In this document: positions 41,613 to 52,519 of the stretch, in pieces
How the letters are laid out: the number at the start of each line of letters is the position of its first letter
How positions within the stretch are numbered: position 1 is the first letter of the stretch
Assembly: GCA_041658405.1 (NCBI GenBank)
Contig: JBBAAG010000004.1
Coordinates: forward strand, 22,925-86,924
Length of the DNA stretch: 64,000 nt
Source of the DNA: Elusimicrobiota bacterium
GTDB lineage: Bacteria; Elusimicrobiota; UBA5214; JBBAAG01
Reading direction: 5' to 3'
Translations under genes and position numbers: made by a program
The notes under the pieces: generated by a model
Told to the model about the DNA's origin: nothing
What the model saw: the letters and a program-made list of their open reading frames with translations, nothing else
Databases searched by the model: none

Positions 41613-43724
41613 ATGAAAAAGGGACCATCAGTACTAGCTGCGTTGCTTCTGATAGTATTACCATTAACCCTATCAGCAGCGGAATTAGTTACAGTGGCAG
41701 TAACGAAGTTCGACAATTTTACAGGTAAGAATGAGTACGATACGTTAAGCATTACAGTACCGAGTTATATCGTTACCTCTCTCGTAGGGACAAAAGGTAT
41801 CAATGTAATAGAGCGCGACCGTTTCGAGAAAGTGTTATACGAACAAAAACTTGAACTCACAGGTCTTATTGATCCCGCGGCAGTATCACGGATCGGGCAG
41901 TTACTGAGCGCCGATTTTTTGGTTACCGGCGGAATAAGTATATCCGGTAATAATCTGAGGCTGGATATACACATCATAAACGTAAAGACAGGCGAAATCG
42001 TGGTTGCACATAAAGCGTATGCTACAGGTAAAGATCAGGTTGAGACAGTATCAGGGTTTTTAGCGAAAAAAGTTGCAAGCGCAATTGTTCCTTCAGAAGA
42101 AACAGTTGTAACACAACAACCGCAGGTAGTTAACGCGGATAAAGTGTTAAATATTGCAGTTGATCTTTCCAACCCATACGTTATTAATGTAAATGAGAAT
42201 ACTGTATATGCCAGGGTTGGGTTATATACAGGTACGAAAAAACCCGCAGTGAAACGCGTACCGCTAAACATTGCATTGGTAATCGACCGCAGCGGGTCAA
42301 TGGAGGCAGAAAAAAAACTGGAATATGTAAAAAAGGCTGCGCTTACCGCAATTAATAACCTTGCAAGCGACGACATAGTATCTATTATAGCTTATGATAC
42401 CAACGTTAATGTTCTATACCCCGCGAGCAAGATCGGGGATAAAAACAAGGTCATAAAACTTATCAAATCGTTATCATCAGGCGATAGCACCAACCTTTCC
42501 GGAGGGCTCGAGGAAGGCTTGCGGCAGGTATTGAGTAAAAACAGTAAGGACCGCCTTAACCGCGTAATACTTTTATCCGATGGGATTGCAAATGTAGGGA
42601 AAACAACGATTAATGAACTGAAAGATATCGCAAAAAAGTGTGCCGGAGAACAAGTTTCACTTACCGCTATGGGCGTAGGAACGAGTTATGACGAAAAAGT
42701 TATGCTGGCGTTAGCAGAAGTTGGGAACGGCAATTATTATTTTATTGATAACCCAGAAAAGAGCGCAGAGATATTCGCACGTGAATTCAACGGGTTACTC
42801 AACGCTGTTGCGAAGAATATTAAGTTATGTATCAGCCCAGGAACCGGTTGCGAAGTAGACAAAATCGTGGGGTATGAAACCAGGAAAGACGGGAAGGATG
42901 TTTATATAACAATTTCTAACATGGTAGAACTTGAAACCCGCAGTATTGTTATACGATTTGGCCGGTTGCCAGAATTCAGGGATACGTTAGATCTTGCAAA
43001 AGTAAGCGTAGAATACGAAAACGTTGATACCCCTGGATATACGGTATCAGAAAGCAGCGGGGTGGTGTTATACAAAACAACTGCAAAAGAGGTATACAAT
43101 AAACATGTCAATGCAGAGGTAGAAAAAGATGTGGAGCTAATATTATCTGGAGAAATTATGAAAGAAGTATCATCACTGATGGCGGAAAACCGTAACGAAG
43201 AAGCACAGCGTATTCTTGGCAAACAAATCAGCCGCGTGATAAACCAGTCCGTAGCGTTGAGCGCGCCGGGGTTAAACGATCAGGCAGCGGTAATGATGCA
43301 GCAGTACGCGCAACTGAATACAGAAATTGATACTGAAAAATCTGCAGCACGCCAGAAATTATTTGATTACGCCGGTGCACCTGCTGCGGCAGAACTAAAA
43401 GCATCGTCTACAAAACAAAAAACCGCTGCCGTTAAAGCAGTACAGGAATACGGGTACGCGCAAACACAGCAACGCAGTACCGCCGCACCGGTATCTCCCG
43501 GCACGGCTAGTGCTGCCCAACAGCTGAGTGCCGGAGGAACAGTTACTGAAACAGATAAACAAAAAATCGGAGATTATATAAAAGCCGGGCAAGAATATTA
43601 CCACCAGAAAAAGTTTGATGCCGCGCAGATGGAATGGAGCAGGGTATTGGTAATCGACCCGGATAACGAGCTTATAAAAAGTTATTTAAAACAACTGGCT
43701 GGTATGAAAGAAAAAAGTAATTAG
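41613..43724 (+). CDS. Exported CsgG-like/VWA protein
   Basis: A 703-residue protein. The frame is open from 41580, but ATG 41613 follows GGAGG and starts the signal peptide (MKKGPSVLAALLLIVLPLTLSAA). Residues 25-165 are a CsgG-like domain with INVIERDRFEKVLYEQKLE and VSRIGQLLSADFLVTGGI, related to the genes at 1513 and 2715. A von Willebrand A domain (about 215-395) has the full MIDAS D225-x-S-x-S (VIDRSGSM) and a later ILLSDG. The last part is helical with a final TPR-like motif (KAGQEYYHQKKFDAAQMEWSRVL). It likely acts in the periplasm as a metal-dependent protein-binding hub. Confidence 0.8.
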   Translation: MKKGPSVLAALLLIVLPLTLSAAELVTVAVTKFDNFTGKNEYDTLSITVPSYIVTSLVGTKGINVIERDRFEKVLYEQKLELTGLIDPAAVSRIGQLLSADFLVTGGISISGNNLRLDIHIINVKTGEIVVAHKAYATGKDQVETVSGFLAKKVASAIVPSEETVVTQQPQVVNADKVLNIAVDLSNPYVINVNENTVYARVGLYTGTKKPAVKRVPLNIALVIDRSGSMEAEKKLEYVKKAALTAINNLASDDIVSIIAYDTNVNVLYPASKIGDKNKVIKLIKSLSSGDSTNLSGGLEEGLRQVLSKNSKDRLNRVILLSDGIANVGKTTINELKDIAKKCAGEQVSLTAMGVGTSYDEKVMLALAEVGNGNYYFIDNPEKSAEIFAREFNGLLNAVAKNIKLCISPGTGCEVDKIVGYETRKDGKDVYITISNMVELETRSIVIRFGRLPEFRDTLDLAKVSVEYENVDTPGYTVSESSGVVLYKTTAKEVYNKHVNAEVEKDVELILSGEIMKEVSSLMAENRNEEAQRILGKQISRVINQSVALSAPGLNDQAAVMMQQYAQLNTEIDTEKSAARQKLFDYAGAPAAAELKASSTKQKTAAVKAVQEYGYAQTQQRSTAAPVSPGTASAAQQLSAGGTVTETDKQKIGDYIKAGQEYYHQKKFDAAQMEWSRVLVIDPDNELIKSYLKQLAGMKEKSN

Positions 43725-43755
43725 GCTGTTGTATTTTTGAAAGGGGATTGTTTTA

Positions 43756-44994
43756 GTGACAATTATTAGAATGTTATCAGTACTTGTGTTATCAGGTACC
43801 GTAATTTTTCAAACATCGGGGTTTTTGTATTCTGCTGATGCAAAAATTAAGTTAGGCCTTGAGGTTTTGGTATCAAAAAAACTTGACCTCATTAAAGGTA
43901 AACGCATAGGATTAATTACCAACCCAACCGGGGTAAACTCAAAACTGCAGTCGGATATTGATGTACTCGCAAAAATACCGGAACTAAAAATTACCGCATT
44001 ATTTGGCCCGGAACACGGTGTCCGTGGCGACGCACCAGCAGGTGCGAAGATCACGTTTTCTACGGATACAAAAACCGGCCTCCCGGTATACAGTTTATAT
44101 GGAGCAACAAGAAGCCCGACCCCGCAGATGCTGAAGGATGTGGATGTATTGGTTTTTAATATACAGGACGTTGGGGCGAGGTATTATACGTATATCTATA
44201 CAATGGCGCAATCTATGAAATCAGCGAAAGATAATGGCAAAAAGTTTATAGTCCTTGACCGCCCAAACCCGTTAGGAGGCCTTAATGTTGAAGGCCCTGT
44301 CCTGGAACCGGAATTCTCATCATTTATTGGTATGTACTCAATCCCGCTTGTCCACGGGATGACCATCGGAGAGCTCGCACTGTTATTCAACGAAAAGTTT
44401 GATATCAACTGTGACCTTGAAGTAATACCAATGGAAGGCTGGACCCGCGAAATGTTATGGGATGATACCGGGTTGGACTGGATAAACACTTCACCAAACA
44501 TCCCAACATCACAGACTGTATTATTATATCCATGTATAGGTTTTATTGGCGAATTACAACAAGTATCCGAAGGCGTAGGTACTACTAGGCCGTTTGAATA
44601 CGTTGGTGCGCCATGGGTTGATGCGGACACCCTGGCGGATACATTAAACGCATTCAGGTTACCCGGCGTATATTTCCGCCCAATGCATTACCAGCCTTTC
44701 TTCCATATTTTTACAAAACAGCAGGTACATGGCGTGCAAATACATATTACCAACCCAAGAACATTTAAGCCGGTATCCACAGGATTGCATATACTATCAG
44801 TACTGAATAATCTGTACGGCGATAAAATAATTTTACCGATGGATAATTCATCCGGGTTTTCAAAAGCTATGGGTAACGCCAGTACAGCTACCGGATTGGA
44901 AGGAAACAAGCCAGCAAAAGATATAATTTCATCATGGCAGGAAGGAATAGACGCTTTTATGCCTGTCCGCGCTAAGTATTTGTTGTATAAATAA
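43756..44994 (+). CDS. Exported DUF1343 protein, NamZ-like exo-N-acetylmuramidase
   Basis: A 412-residue protein of the DUF1343 family, whose characterised member NamZ (GH171) removes terminal N-acetylmuramic acid from peptidoglycan. It shows GLEVLVSKKLDLIKGKRIGLITNPTG, ALFGPEHGVRGDAPAG, DVGARYYTYIYTM, FIVLDRPNPLGG and PNIPTSQTVLLYPC. A signal peptide is present (about residues 1-26). The GTG at 43756 follows AAGGGG. It comes 31 nt after the VWA gene, so a cell-envelope role of the region is plausible. Confidence 0.85.
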   Translation: MTIIRMLSVLVLSGTVIFQTSGFLYSADAKIKLGLEVLVSKKLDLIKGKRIGLITNPTGVNSKLQSDIDVLAKIPELKITALFGPEHGVRGDAPAGAKITFSTDTKTGLPVYSLYGATRSPTPQMLKDVDVLVFNIQDVGARYYTYIYTMAQSMKSAKDNGKKFIVLDRPNPLGGLNVEGPVLEPEFSSFIGMYSIPLVHGMTIGELALLFNEKFDINCDLEVIPMEGWTREMLWDDTGLDWINTSPNIPTSQTVLLYPCIGFIGELQQVSEGVGTTRPFEYVGAPWVDADTLADTLNAFRLPGVYFRPMHYQPFFHIFTKQQVHGVQIHITNPRTFKPVSTGLHILSVLNNLYGDKIILPMDNSSGFSKAMGNASTATGLEGNKPAKDIISSWQEGIDAFMPVRAKYLLYK

Positions 44995-45009
44995 ACAGGA
45001 GAAATAAAC

Positions 45010-45750
45010 ATGAACAAAATTTTTAAACTCATTCTTATTGGCGCGGGGATTATACTAGCAGTACTTGTTGTAATACAAGTAATATATTATATCCAAAACG
45101 AAAACCAGGCGCCCGTTATGACAGATACGGGTATAGAAACAACCAGCTTCCAGGAAAACGCTAAGATATTTGATGACACCAACGGCCTTGGGCATGTGTT
45201 GATCAAAGCACAGGAACTTTATGGCAAACAAAATGAACAGTTTATATGGATAAACAAAATCTTGGCTGTAACCTCTGATGATAATTTATTGAATATTAAA
45301 CTCGTAACCGTTAAAAAAGGCAAGAAACATCTTATACCGACAAACATACAGGTAGTGACTATGGATATCAATACCGGGAGTATGCGTGTTGAAGAACAGG
45401 AGTTTAAAAAAGCTAAAAAATATTTTAGTAAAGAATGGCAGATAATACGTACAGCATTAAACGCTATCACGAAAACTGAAACACAATGGCTGGACTGCAT
45501 AGTATTTCTTACCCCACCGAATATCAAACGCAGCCGCGAGTGGTACACCCAGATCGCGGGATTAACTGGTAAAGTAACCGCCACGAGCCCAAACCGGTGG
45601 GAAGTAATCATAAAACAAAAACTTAGTGTACAAAAACAAAACGCGGGACAAAAAGTACAAGTTGTTTTTGTTGATAACCTCACAAACCAAGTTACCATGA
45701 GTTATTCGATGGGTAACGCTCCTGAAATTCCTGGAGAAGAAGTTAAATAG
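45010..45750 (+). CDS. Membrane-anchored protein of unknown function
   Basis: A 246-residue protein with one N-terminal transmembrane helix (residues 7-27) and a mostly polar periplasmic or cytoplasmic part without a domain I recognise. It has a good GGAGAAAT ribosome site, so it is likely expressed together with the NamZ-like gene 15 nt upstream. Its stop overlaps the stop region of the convergent addA-type gene by 8 nt. Confidence 0.55.
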   Translation: MNKIFKLILIGAGIILAVLVVIQVIYYIQNENQAPVMTDTGIETTSFQENAKIFDDTNGLGHVLIKAQELYGKQNEQFIWINKILAVTSDDNLLNIKLVTVKKGKKHLIPTNIQVVTMDINTGSMRVEEQEFKKAKKYFSKEWQIIRTALNAITKTETQWLDCIVFLTPPNIKRSREWYTQIAGLTGKVTATSPNRWEVIIKQKLSVQKQNAGQKVQVVFVDNLTNQVTMSYSMGNAPEIPGEEVK

Positions 45751-48700
45751 GTACCACCGTACCGGTCCGCAGAAAAATTAGATGGAATTTAATATCCGCA
45801 ATTTTTATTCCCGGTATACAACGTGCGAGGGCTTCACGGTAAATAGATGACTGAATCTTATACTTTTGAGCATACTTCTCAGGCGTAACGCCTTCAGGTA
45901 TGAAGTCACTTTTGTAATCTGCAATAACAAGTCCGCCACTGGGATTATAATACACTAGATCCATTGCCCCGCGGAATGTTTGCCCGTCCTGTGAGTACAT
46001 AAACACAGCTTCCTGTGCAGCAATTTTGCAGGTAAGCAATACTTGCATCGCAGGTGAATTAAAAAAAGAAGAGACAACTTTCACTGCTTCACCTCTAACC
46101 TCCCGCCAGTCGAGTATCGGGTATAACGGTTCCAAGACCTTAATTTCCCGGGTAACCGCATCGTTAATCCACTCAAAACCCGGGATAGTGTCAAACTTGC
46201 AGGATTCAAGCACGCCATGCGCTATTATACCTACTACACGGCTGGTATCGCTATGTTTGTAACGGGTAACCGCAGTATCGTAATAACTTTCACGGTTATC
46301 GTTATCCTCCCCGTTTTTTTTGCGTAACGCCGTGGCGGAAGCAAAAGACGGGCAGTTCTTTATAGTTTCCAGACGTTTACGCCGGTGTTTAATAGCTTCA
46401 ACAATTTCAGCAGGGATAAATTCAACTCCGGCCTCAACCCTTTTTTTATCAACCGTTGTTTCAGTAATACCCGCTGTAAATTTGTAGGGTACCAATGTGA
46501 CCAACTTTTTTTCTTCAAGTATCGGTGCTTGAGTTTCATTTCCCGGGTGGTATAGTTTCAAAAATGCGCCGGCAACCGGTTTTTTTGTACGGTTTCCAAG
46601 TAAAACAAGTTTTTGCCTCGCGCGTGTCATTGCAACGTACAATACGCGTACCGTCTCAGCCTGAAGAATACTTTTCTCTGTAGTTTTGAGCTCTGCCATT
46701 TCCATTGTCAAGAACCGCCCTAACCCAAACCCTGTTTTCCCGCTGCTCCAGTCGGTAAGCATAGAATCATTTGGCCCGGCATCCCTGTTATTACCCTGGA
46801 TTCCACCGTGCAGGTTTGGGAGAAAGACAATGTTAAACTCCAACCCCTTAGCTTTATGGATAGTCATCATACGCACCATATCAGACATTTCATCAGTTAA
46901 TGCGTGCTCGCTTTCCGGTTCAGAGGATTCAAGTTTTTCTTCAACCTCATCTATGAATTCGTTAAAGGTTAAACCCTGAAGGTCGCCTAGTTCAAGCGCC
47001 ATAATTTTAAACTTATTAATATTTGCCACACGCTGTTCCCCGTGATAATCTGTAGCGTAAATAATATCAATCCCCATGAGTTCCACCGTGCGGTTGACTA
47101 TCTCATACACCCCGAGAGTTGAGGATAAAACGTGTAATTCCCGGAGGACAGCATACACGCTGTTGATACTCTTATGTTTTTCTATTAATACGGGAACGTC
47201 CTGGCGGTAATCAAGCAGAGATGATTTGCTGAGGATATATATATCTTTTTCGTTTAACCCGCCCACAGGGGAGTGTAGAACACCGGTCAGCGCTATGGTA
47301 TCACCGGGATCTGCGATGCAACGCAGTAAATTTGTCATCGTATGTATTTCGGGGACATCATAAAAAGAGCGTTCGCCTTCAACGGTATACGGAATATCTT
47401 CCTGTTTCAAAGCGTCTTTGTAGATATCAAATTTTGAGCCCGTACGCATGAGGATGGCAATATCGTTGTACCTTAACTTTCTTACTCCGGTTTTTGTGTC
47501 AGTTATCTCCAGTTTCCCAACATTTTTGATAATCCAGTCCGCTATATAGAAAGCTTCACCAACACAAGCATCACTAGCATTGAGTTCTTTATCTTCACCG
47601 GGTTCAACACCTGTTTTCTGGGGGGATATAAACTCTACGGTTTGATGCGGCAGTGCAGCGGTATTATCCGGATGGCAGTGTATAGGTTCATAAGAAGGCA
47701 TTATGTTTTCAAATAGTGAGTTTACAGCGTCTATAATACGATTATTACTCCTAAAATTAGTTTTAAGTGTATACTCTACTGCTCCGCCGGAAATCAGTAA
47801 TGAGCGGATACGTTCAAATGTTGTGATATCCGCTCCGCGGAAACGGTAAATTGATTGTTTAGGATCGCCAACAATAAAAAGTTTTCCCGGTACAAGGTTT
47901 AGTATAGAAATACTTTCCGCACACCGGCCGGGATGTTCACAGAGGTACAGTATAATTTCTCCTTGCGAAGGTTCGGTATCCTGGAATTCATCTACAAGGA
48001 ATGCAGAAAATTCGTGTTTAAATTCTTCACGGATAGAATGATTTGATCTCAGCATATCACGGCATAAGGATAATATTCCGTCAAACGATACCGCTCCTTC
48101 ACGGAGGTACTCGCGGCGGAATATTTCAATAAACGGCAAGATAAGTTTTAACGTTGAGGTAACAATATCGGAAGTAAGGAATATACGGAGAGAGTTCGCT
48201 TCAGCGATATCCTCAATTGTCCACCCGCCAGTGGTAGTGAGTTTATAATTAAAACACCGTATATCATCACTCGATAATGACGATATTTTGGTATCAGGAT
48301 AATTGTCCATCAAGGATTTAATAACGCGGATAGTATCGTCATTTTTTACGAACCGCTGTTCAGAACGTTTCTCAATTTTTGCGGTATAATATTTTTCGTA
48401 TAATACATCCGCAATATTTTTGTACTTCTTTATATCCAGTGTCACTTCAGAAGCTTTACGTACAACCGCGAGGTTAGTCCCGAATTCTGAAAGATGGCGT
48501 ACAAAAGTTTTTACGGATTCAATACTTACCACCCGCAAGACGGTTTTCCACGCATTACCGTTTGTTGCGTTCTCGCAGAGTTCAGTTTCAAGCCAGCGTG
48601 ACCATTCCCGTGTAAACACTTGATCAAACTTAACGCCCTCGTCTACTTCAAACTCGGGATCAACACCTGCGGTTAATGGTGCTAAGCGCAGGATATGCGC

Positions 48701-49123
48701 AGCAAAACTGTGGATGGTACCCACTACAGCTTTATCAAGGTTAGTTAAGACCATTTCCGCGCGGGTGCGTAGTTCTTCCTTCGAAAATTTGTATTCTTTA
48801 ATAAGATAGTCATATACCCAATGCTCACTGGATTCAAGTTTATCGTTATAACTGCCTATTCCGTCAATGGTACTAATAATTCTGAGCATTCTCACAAAAA
48901 TGCGTTCCTTTAATTCTGCGGCAGCTTTTTCAGTAAAAGTAATCGCTACGAATCGGTTCATATTACCTGGAAAATCTTGTTTTGGGTTAAGCAGGATAAA
49001 CGTTGCGCGGTCTACTAATAATCGCGTTTTTCCGGTACCCGCCCCGGCGATAACTACCGCGTTTTTGTCAAGCTGTACCGCAGCGTCAACCCTTGTTTGC
49101 TGGTCTATCATTTGTTTCTTCAT
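45743..49123 (-). CDS. addA: AddA-type helicase-nuclease
   Basis: A 1126-residue superfamily 1 (UvrD-like) helicase fused to a RecB-type nuclease. It shows Walker A AGAGTGKTRLLVDRA (26-40), VAITFTEKAAAELKER, VDEFQDTEPSQGEI (DEFQ), GDPKQSIYRFRGADI and VLYVAMTRARQKLVLLG. The C-terminal nuclease has GAMDLVYYNP and IADYKSDF, the D-E/D-x-K centre. It processes double-strand breaks with the following AddB partner. The stop of addB lies 3 nt upstream of the start, so the two form one transcript. Confidence 0.88.
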   Translation of the reverse strand: MKKQMIDQQTRVDAAVQLDKNAVVIAGAGTGKTRLLVDRATFILLNPKQDFPGNMNRFVAITFTEKAAAELKERIFVRMLRIISTIDGIGSYNDKLESSEHWVYDYLIKEYKFSKEELRTRAEMVLTNLDKAVVGTIHSFAAHILRLAPLTAGVDPEFEVDEGVKFDQVFTREWSRWLETELCENATNGNAWKTVLRVVSIESVKTFVRHLSEFGTNLAVVRKASEVTLDIKKYKNIADVLYEKYYTAKIEKRSEQRFVKNDDTIRVIKSLMDNYPDTKISSLSSDDIRCFNYKLTTTGGWTIEDIAEANSLRIFLTSDIVTSTLKLILPFIEIFRREYLREGAVSFDGILSLCRDMLRSNHSIREEFKHEFSAFLVDEFQDTEPSQGEIILYLCEHPGRCAESISILNLVPGKLFIVGDPKQSIYRFRGADITTFERIRSLLISGGAVEYTLKTNFRSNNRIIDAVNSLFENIMPSYEPIHCHPDNTAALPHQTVEFISPQKTGVEPGEDKELNASDACVGEAFYIADWIIKNVGKLEITDTKTGVRKLRYNDIAILMRTGSKFDIYKDALKQEDIPYTVEGERSFYDVPEIHTMTNLLRCIADPGDTIALTGVLHSPVGGLNEKDIYILSKSSLLDYRQDVPVLIEKHKSINSVYAVLRELHVLSSTLGVYEIVNRTVELMGIDIIYATDYHGEQRVANINKFKIMALELGDLQGLTFNEFIDEVEEKLESSEPESEHALTDEMSDMVRMMTIHKAKGLEFNIVFLPNLHGGIQGNNRDAGPNDSMLTDWSSGKTGFGLGRFLTMEMAELKTTEKSILQAETVRVLYVAMTRARQKLVLLGNRTKKPVAGAFLKLYHPGNETQAPILEEKKLVTLVPYKFTAGITETTVDKKRVEAGVEFIPAEIVEAIKHRRKRLETIKNCPSFASATALRKKNGEDNDNRESYYDTAVTRYKHSDTSRVVGIIAHGVLESCKFDTIPGFEWINDAVTREIKVLEPLYPILDWREVRGEAVKVVSSFFNSPAMQVLLTCKIAAQEAVFMYSQDGQTFRGAMDLVYYNPSGGLVIADYKSDFIPEGVTPEKYAQKYKIQSSIYREALARCIPGIKIADIKFHLIFLRTGTVVPI

Positions 49124-49126
49124 ATA

Positions 49127-52100
49127 TTATTTTGTATTAACTTTCTTTTCAATAATGTCGATAAACTTGCTGTATGCGTCACTGTTCTGCACACGTGCAA
49201 CACTTGCACGGTTTTGTTTGATACAAATTGTTGAGTAAGGACAATACCCGCAAGCACCGTAGCCATCCGAAATATTGACAAAAAAATTGCCGTTATGGAT
49301 ATAATCAATAAATAAAACCAGAGCGGTACACATGTCTTTACCGTACTCATCCCAGAAGTTCGGGGGAAGTGTTACATCCGTATTTTTTTGGGTATCCCTG
49401 GGTTCCATAATATACCACCGCGCTTCCACAGGTTCCGGTTTTGTATTTGGATATTCCGAGCGGATAACGGCTTCCACCATTTTTATGTATAACGCTAAAG
49501 GCATTGCTTTTCCGCCTTGCACCGCTGTTTTCAGCATATCAGTATCTCCGTGGGTAGTTTTATAATCTATGACACGGTATTGGCTATGCTTACTATCAGT
49601 GTCCACGCGGTCAGATTTACCTCTTAACGGTATACACGAATGCTTGCCTAAGACCTCAGGGCTAAGGAGTATAAATATGTTCTTCTCAATGTATTCAGGT
49701 ATCATTGATTTACAGAACTCGGACTTACTGTCTTCAAGTACCACCCTGAGAACATTTGTTTCCGCGCGTTCTTTCCATAACTCCCATAGAAGATGGTACA
49801 CGCCAAAATTAGCGGAGGTGTATTTAGAAAATATTCTTGTGATAGCGGTATTAACAATTTTTACTAAGTCATCAACGCTTTTGCCGTGTAAACCACCGGT
49901 TTTGTTGTATACTTCCTCCAGGCACAGGTGGTAAACATCGCCGATATCGCTGGATTCTATGTTCTCAAAATCTGTTGGTGTAGCGTTGAGGTCTCTAAGA
50001 TGTACAAGGTATGATAAAAAGTATTGGTACGGGCATGCAGCAAAGGTTTTTAATGCTGACGGGCTAATACCGTTATGTTTCAGCGCATCATAATACTGTT
50101 TCATGTCTTCCGGTTTAAGGAAACCATCGTATTCATCAGGTTGTTGTTTATACTTTTTTGTAATTGCCCCGTAAACCTTAATATTTCCGGTGATCCGCTC
50201 AAAATCGCAGGAGGAAAGGGTTTTGTATAACTCAAATCCTGTTTCCCCGCGTGTTACAGAAAGCAGGAGTAATTCCGGGAAAGATAACTGTGTTGTACGG
50301 AACCCAGCGTTTTTGGTGAATAATAATCTTATCTTATCTTCCCATCTTCGCGGGATATCAAGTACCTGGGGAATACCATTAATCCGGCGAAGCAGGTCAT
50401 ACACAAAACTTGACCGGAGAACGGTTTTACCGGCATCATCCGCGCGTTGGTATAACAGGTAAACTTTATCCGTTGCGCTGGATAGCGTGAGGTAAAACAA
50501 TAACTTTTCCTCGTCCCTGCCAGTAAGCTTTGCGCGTAATATACCCCCAAGATGTGTTGAGATAATTCCGCGGGAAGTATCTTTAAGAAATGGATCTTCA
50601 CGGATGATACCAGGGAATACGTGTTCTTCCAAACCAAGCAGGAATACCGCTTTTGGCAGCATTCCACGGAATGACATTATGTCTAAAACATGGATCCCTT
50701 CAATATTACTATCACCAATATCAACGGTACATGAATCTATGGAGGTAAGCAGTGTCTCCAAAAATTCGGATGTATTGGTAGGCATTCCAATTTTATCAAG
50801 TACCTTCAACCCGTTAAGCACAGAGATAATGGCATTCCAAACATCACTGTCCCGCCCGGTAGCGTTGAACTTGGTTTTATCAACAAAATCATCTAAGAAC
50901 GCAGTGAATATCAGTGCATAGTTTTCCCAGGTGGAAGAAGAGGGTAGTGTTGTCAATCGTTGATGCAAAACATTTATAAGTTCTGTAAGCATTTGCTGTT
51001 GCTGTTTCAAAAGCTGTGTGGCAACAAAATCCGTTGGTTCATTAGGTTTTGAATATTTTGAGGATAACGAAATTTTGTTATTTAACCGCGCATCCCATTG
51101 CTGCCACCCGCGGTCAAGGCGCTGATCTACGATAATCCGTACCCATGTGCTTGTATCAGGAACCGCGGCCTTGCTTAGTTTAAACTTTTCCGCAGGAAAA
51201 AATCGGGAAGTAACAATTTCACTGACCGTATCCGCAGGGTATCCGTTGGTATCTAGAGTGAGTAGTTGTAAACAGTATTTAGTCAACGGGTACCGCGTTG
51301 CAGAATCAGATAAACACGTGGTATAGGGTATGGAATTCGCGGTTAAGATATCTTCAATTACCGGTGCGATATCCTGAAACCCGCGGGAAACTATTGCAAT
51401 ATCCGAAAACTTATACTTTTCGTTCTCCACTAGCCTCACAATTTCTTTTGCAGCATACCATATTGCATCACGTTGCCCGGAACTTGTAACTATTTTTAGG
51501 TTGTTACCAGGAATACCGGGTTTAACAGTTTTTGTGGAATAATGTTCAGAGAATATATGAGGCAATACATTGTGCATTACCGGTTTAACGTACTCACTCC
51601 GCGTATCCGTATTTTTTAAAGCACTATACTCCGCCATATTTTTACGGAGATAATCATTCACGTATTTTAATCCAGGGATATTGGGTGAGGAAACAATGAA
51701 GGCGTAAATGTCCATAATACTTTTTAACATACTTATAAAATCATACTGTACCCCGGTAAATTCGTAAAACCCGTAAAATACTGGAACATGTTCTGGACAA
51801 AGACCATGGTTTTGTTCGAATGCTGCGGTTAATTGTTTACACACACCGGTGTATGATAAAACCCCGAGTTTTTCAAGATATTTTTGGTAAAGCACGGATA
51901 ACTGAAATATTTTGTCAACCTCAGATTGTTTGAACTTACCCCTATTTTCTTCGTAAAACTGTAATAACTGCGAGGTATCAAGTCCGGCATCTACGATATC
52001 CGTTATTGTTGAATACAACCCTGACCACACACCATCAGAGATTGGGGGCTTGATATTAAACGGCAATAACTGTGGCCGGGTTTCCGTGATACTTTTAATA

Positions 52101-52381
52101 ACCTTTGCGTGGAATACTGGGTTGAAGATAATGTTATCACTGTCCCCGGATACTTTACGGAAAAGGTTGAAGATATATGAGTATAAATTAACGATATCCA
52201 CGTTTAACCATGCCTTACCGTAAATTTTGGTTATCCGTTTTGACAAATATTCCGCAAGACGGTTTGATGGAACTACGATTATTACAGGTTTAAACGGTGA
52301 GGAATCCTTAATTTCCTGAACATCGTGTATAAACCGTGCTTCCAGTTCGTTAAATGTTTCTGCTGTTTTTAGTATTAGCAT
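49127..52381 (-). CDS. addB: AddB/RexB-type nuclease partner
   Basis: A 1084-residue protein of the AddB type. It has a helicase-like N-terminal region (VPSNRLAEYLSKRIT) without a good Walker A, a middle UvrD-type fold, and a C-terminal PD-(D/E)xK nuclease (LRGKSDRVDTDSKHSQYRVIDYKTT). An iron-sulfur cluster is indicated by TFAACPYQYF plus CGYCPYSTIC near the end. The start TTG (52381) has no ribosome site and no downstream Met follows soon, so the start is uncertain. A TATAAT lies 7 nt upstream of it, which would leave almost no leader. Confidence 0.8.
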   Translation of the reverse strand: MLILKTAETFNELEARFIHDVQEIKDSSPFKPVIIVVPSNRLAEYLSKRITKIYGKAWLNVDIVNLYSYIFNLFRKVSGDSDNIIFNPVFHAKVIKSITETRPQLLPFNIKPPISDGVWSGLYSTITDIVDAGLDTSQLLQFYEENRGKFKQSEVDKIFQLSVLYQKYLEKLGVLSYTGVCKQLTAAFEQNHGLCPEHVPVFYGFYEFTGVQYDFISMLKSIMDIYAFIVSSPNIPGLKYVNDYLRKNMAEYSALKNTDTRSEYVKPVMHNVLPHIFSEHYSTKTVKPGIPGNNLKIVTSSGQRDAIWYAAKEIVRLVENEKYKFSDIAIVSRGFQDIAPVIEDILTANSIPYTTCLSDSATRYPLTKYCLQLLTLDTNGYPADTVSEIVTSRFFPAEKFKLSKAAVPDTSTWVRIIVDQRLDRGWQQWDARLNNKISLSSKYSKPNEPTDFVATQLLKQQQQMLTELINVLHQRLTTLPSSSTWENYALIFTAFLDDFVDKTKFNATGRDSDVWNAIISVLNGLKVLDKIGMPTNTSEFLETLLTSIDSCTVDIGDSNIEGIHVLDIMSFRGMLPKAVFLLGLEEHVFPGIIREDPFLKDTSRGIISTHLGGILRAKLTGRDEEKLLFYLTLSSATDKVYLLYQRADDAGKTVLRSSFVYDLLRRINGIPQVLDIPRRWEDKIRLLFTKNAGFRTTQLSFPELLLLSVTRGETGFELYKTLSSCDFERITGNIKVYGAITKKYKQQPDEYDGFLKPEDMKQYYDALKHNGISPSALKTFAACPYQYFLSYLVHLRDLNATPTDFENIESSDIGDVYHLCLEEVYNKTGGLHGKSVDDLVKIVNTAITRIFSKYTSANFGVYHLLWELWKERAETNVLRVVLEDSKSEFCKSMIPEYIEKNIFILLSPEVLGKHSCIPLRGKSDRVDTDSKHSQYRVIDYKTTHGDTDMLKTAVQGGKAMPLALYIKMVEAVIRSEYPNTKPEPVEARWYIMEPRDTQKNTDVTLPPNFWDEYGKDMCTALVLFIDYIHNGNFFVNISDGYGACGYCPYSTICIKQNRASVARVQNSDAYSKFIDIIEKKVNTK

Positions 52382-52429
52382 TATTTGATTATACCAAAAT
52401 CTGTTTTCATTCTATAATATATGTATACG

Positions 52430-52452
52430 CAACCCGGGGTGTGAGGGTTGCA
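52430..52452. repeat. Short inverted repeat between addB and the collar-like gene
   Basis: GCAACCC (52430-52436) and GGGTTGC (52446-52452) form a 7-bp stem with a 9-nt loop. It lies in the divergent gap upstream of both addB and the following plus-strand gene and has no T-run after it. It could be an operator or a small hairpin. A TATAAT on the plus strand (about 52477-52482) may be part of a promoter for the next gene. Confidence 0.35.
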
Positions 52453-52519
52453 AAGTAAGGTTTAGCTATTATATAGTATAATTAAAATTAAGAATCAATT
52501 TAATTAAACGGGAGTATCA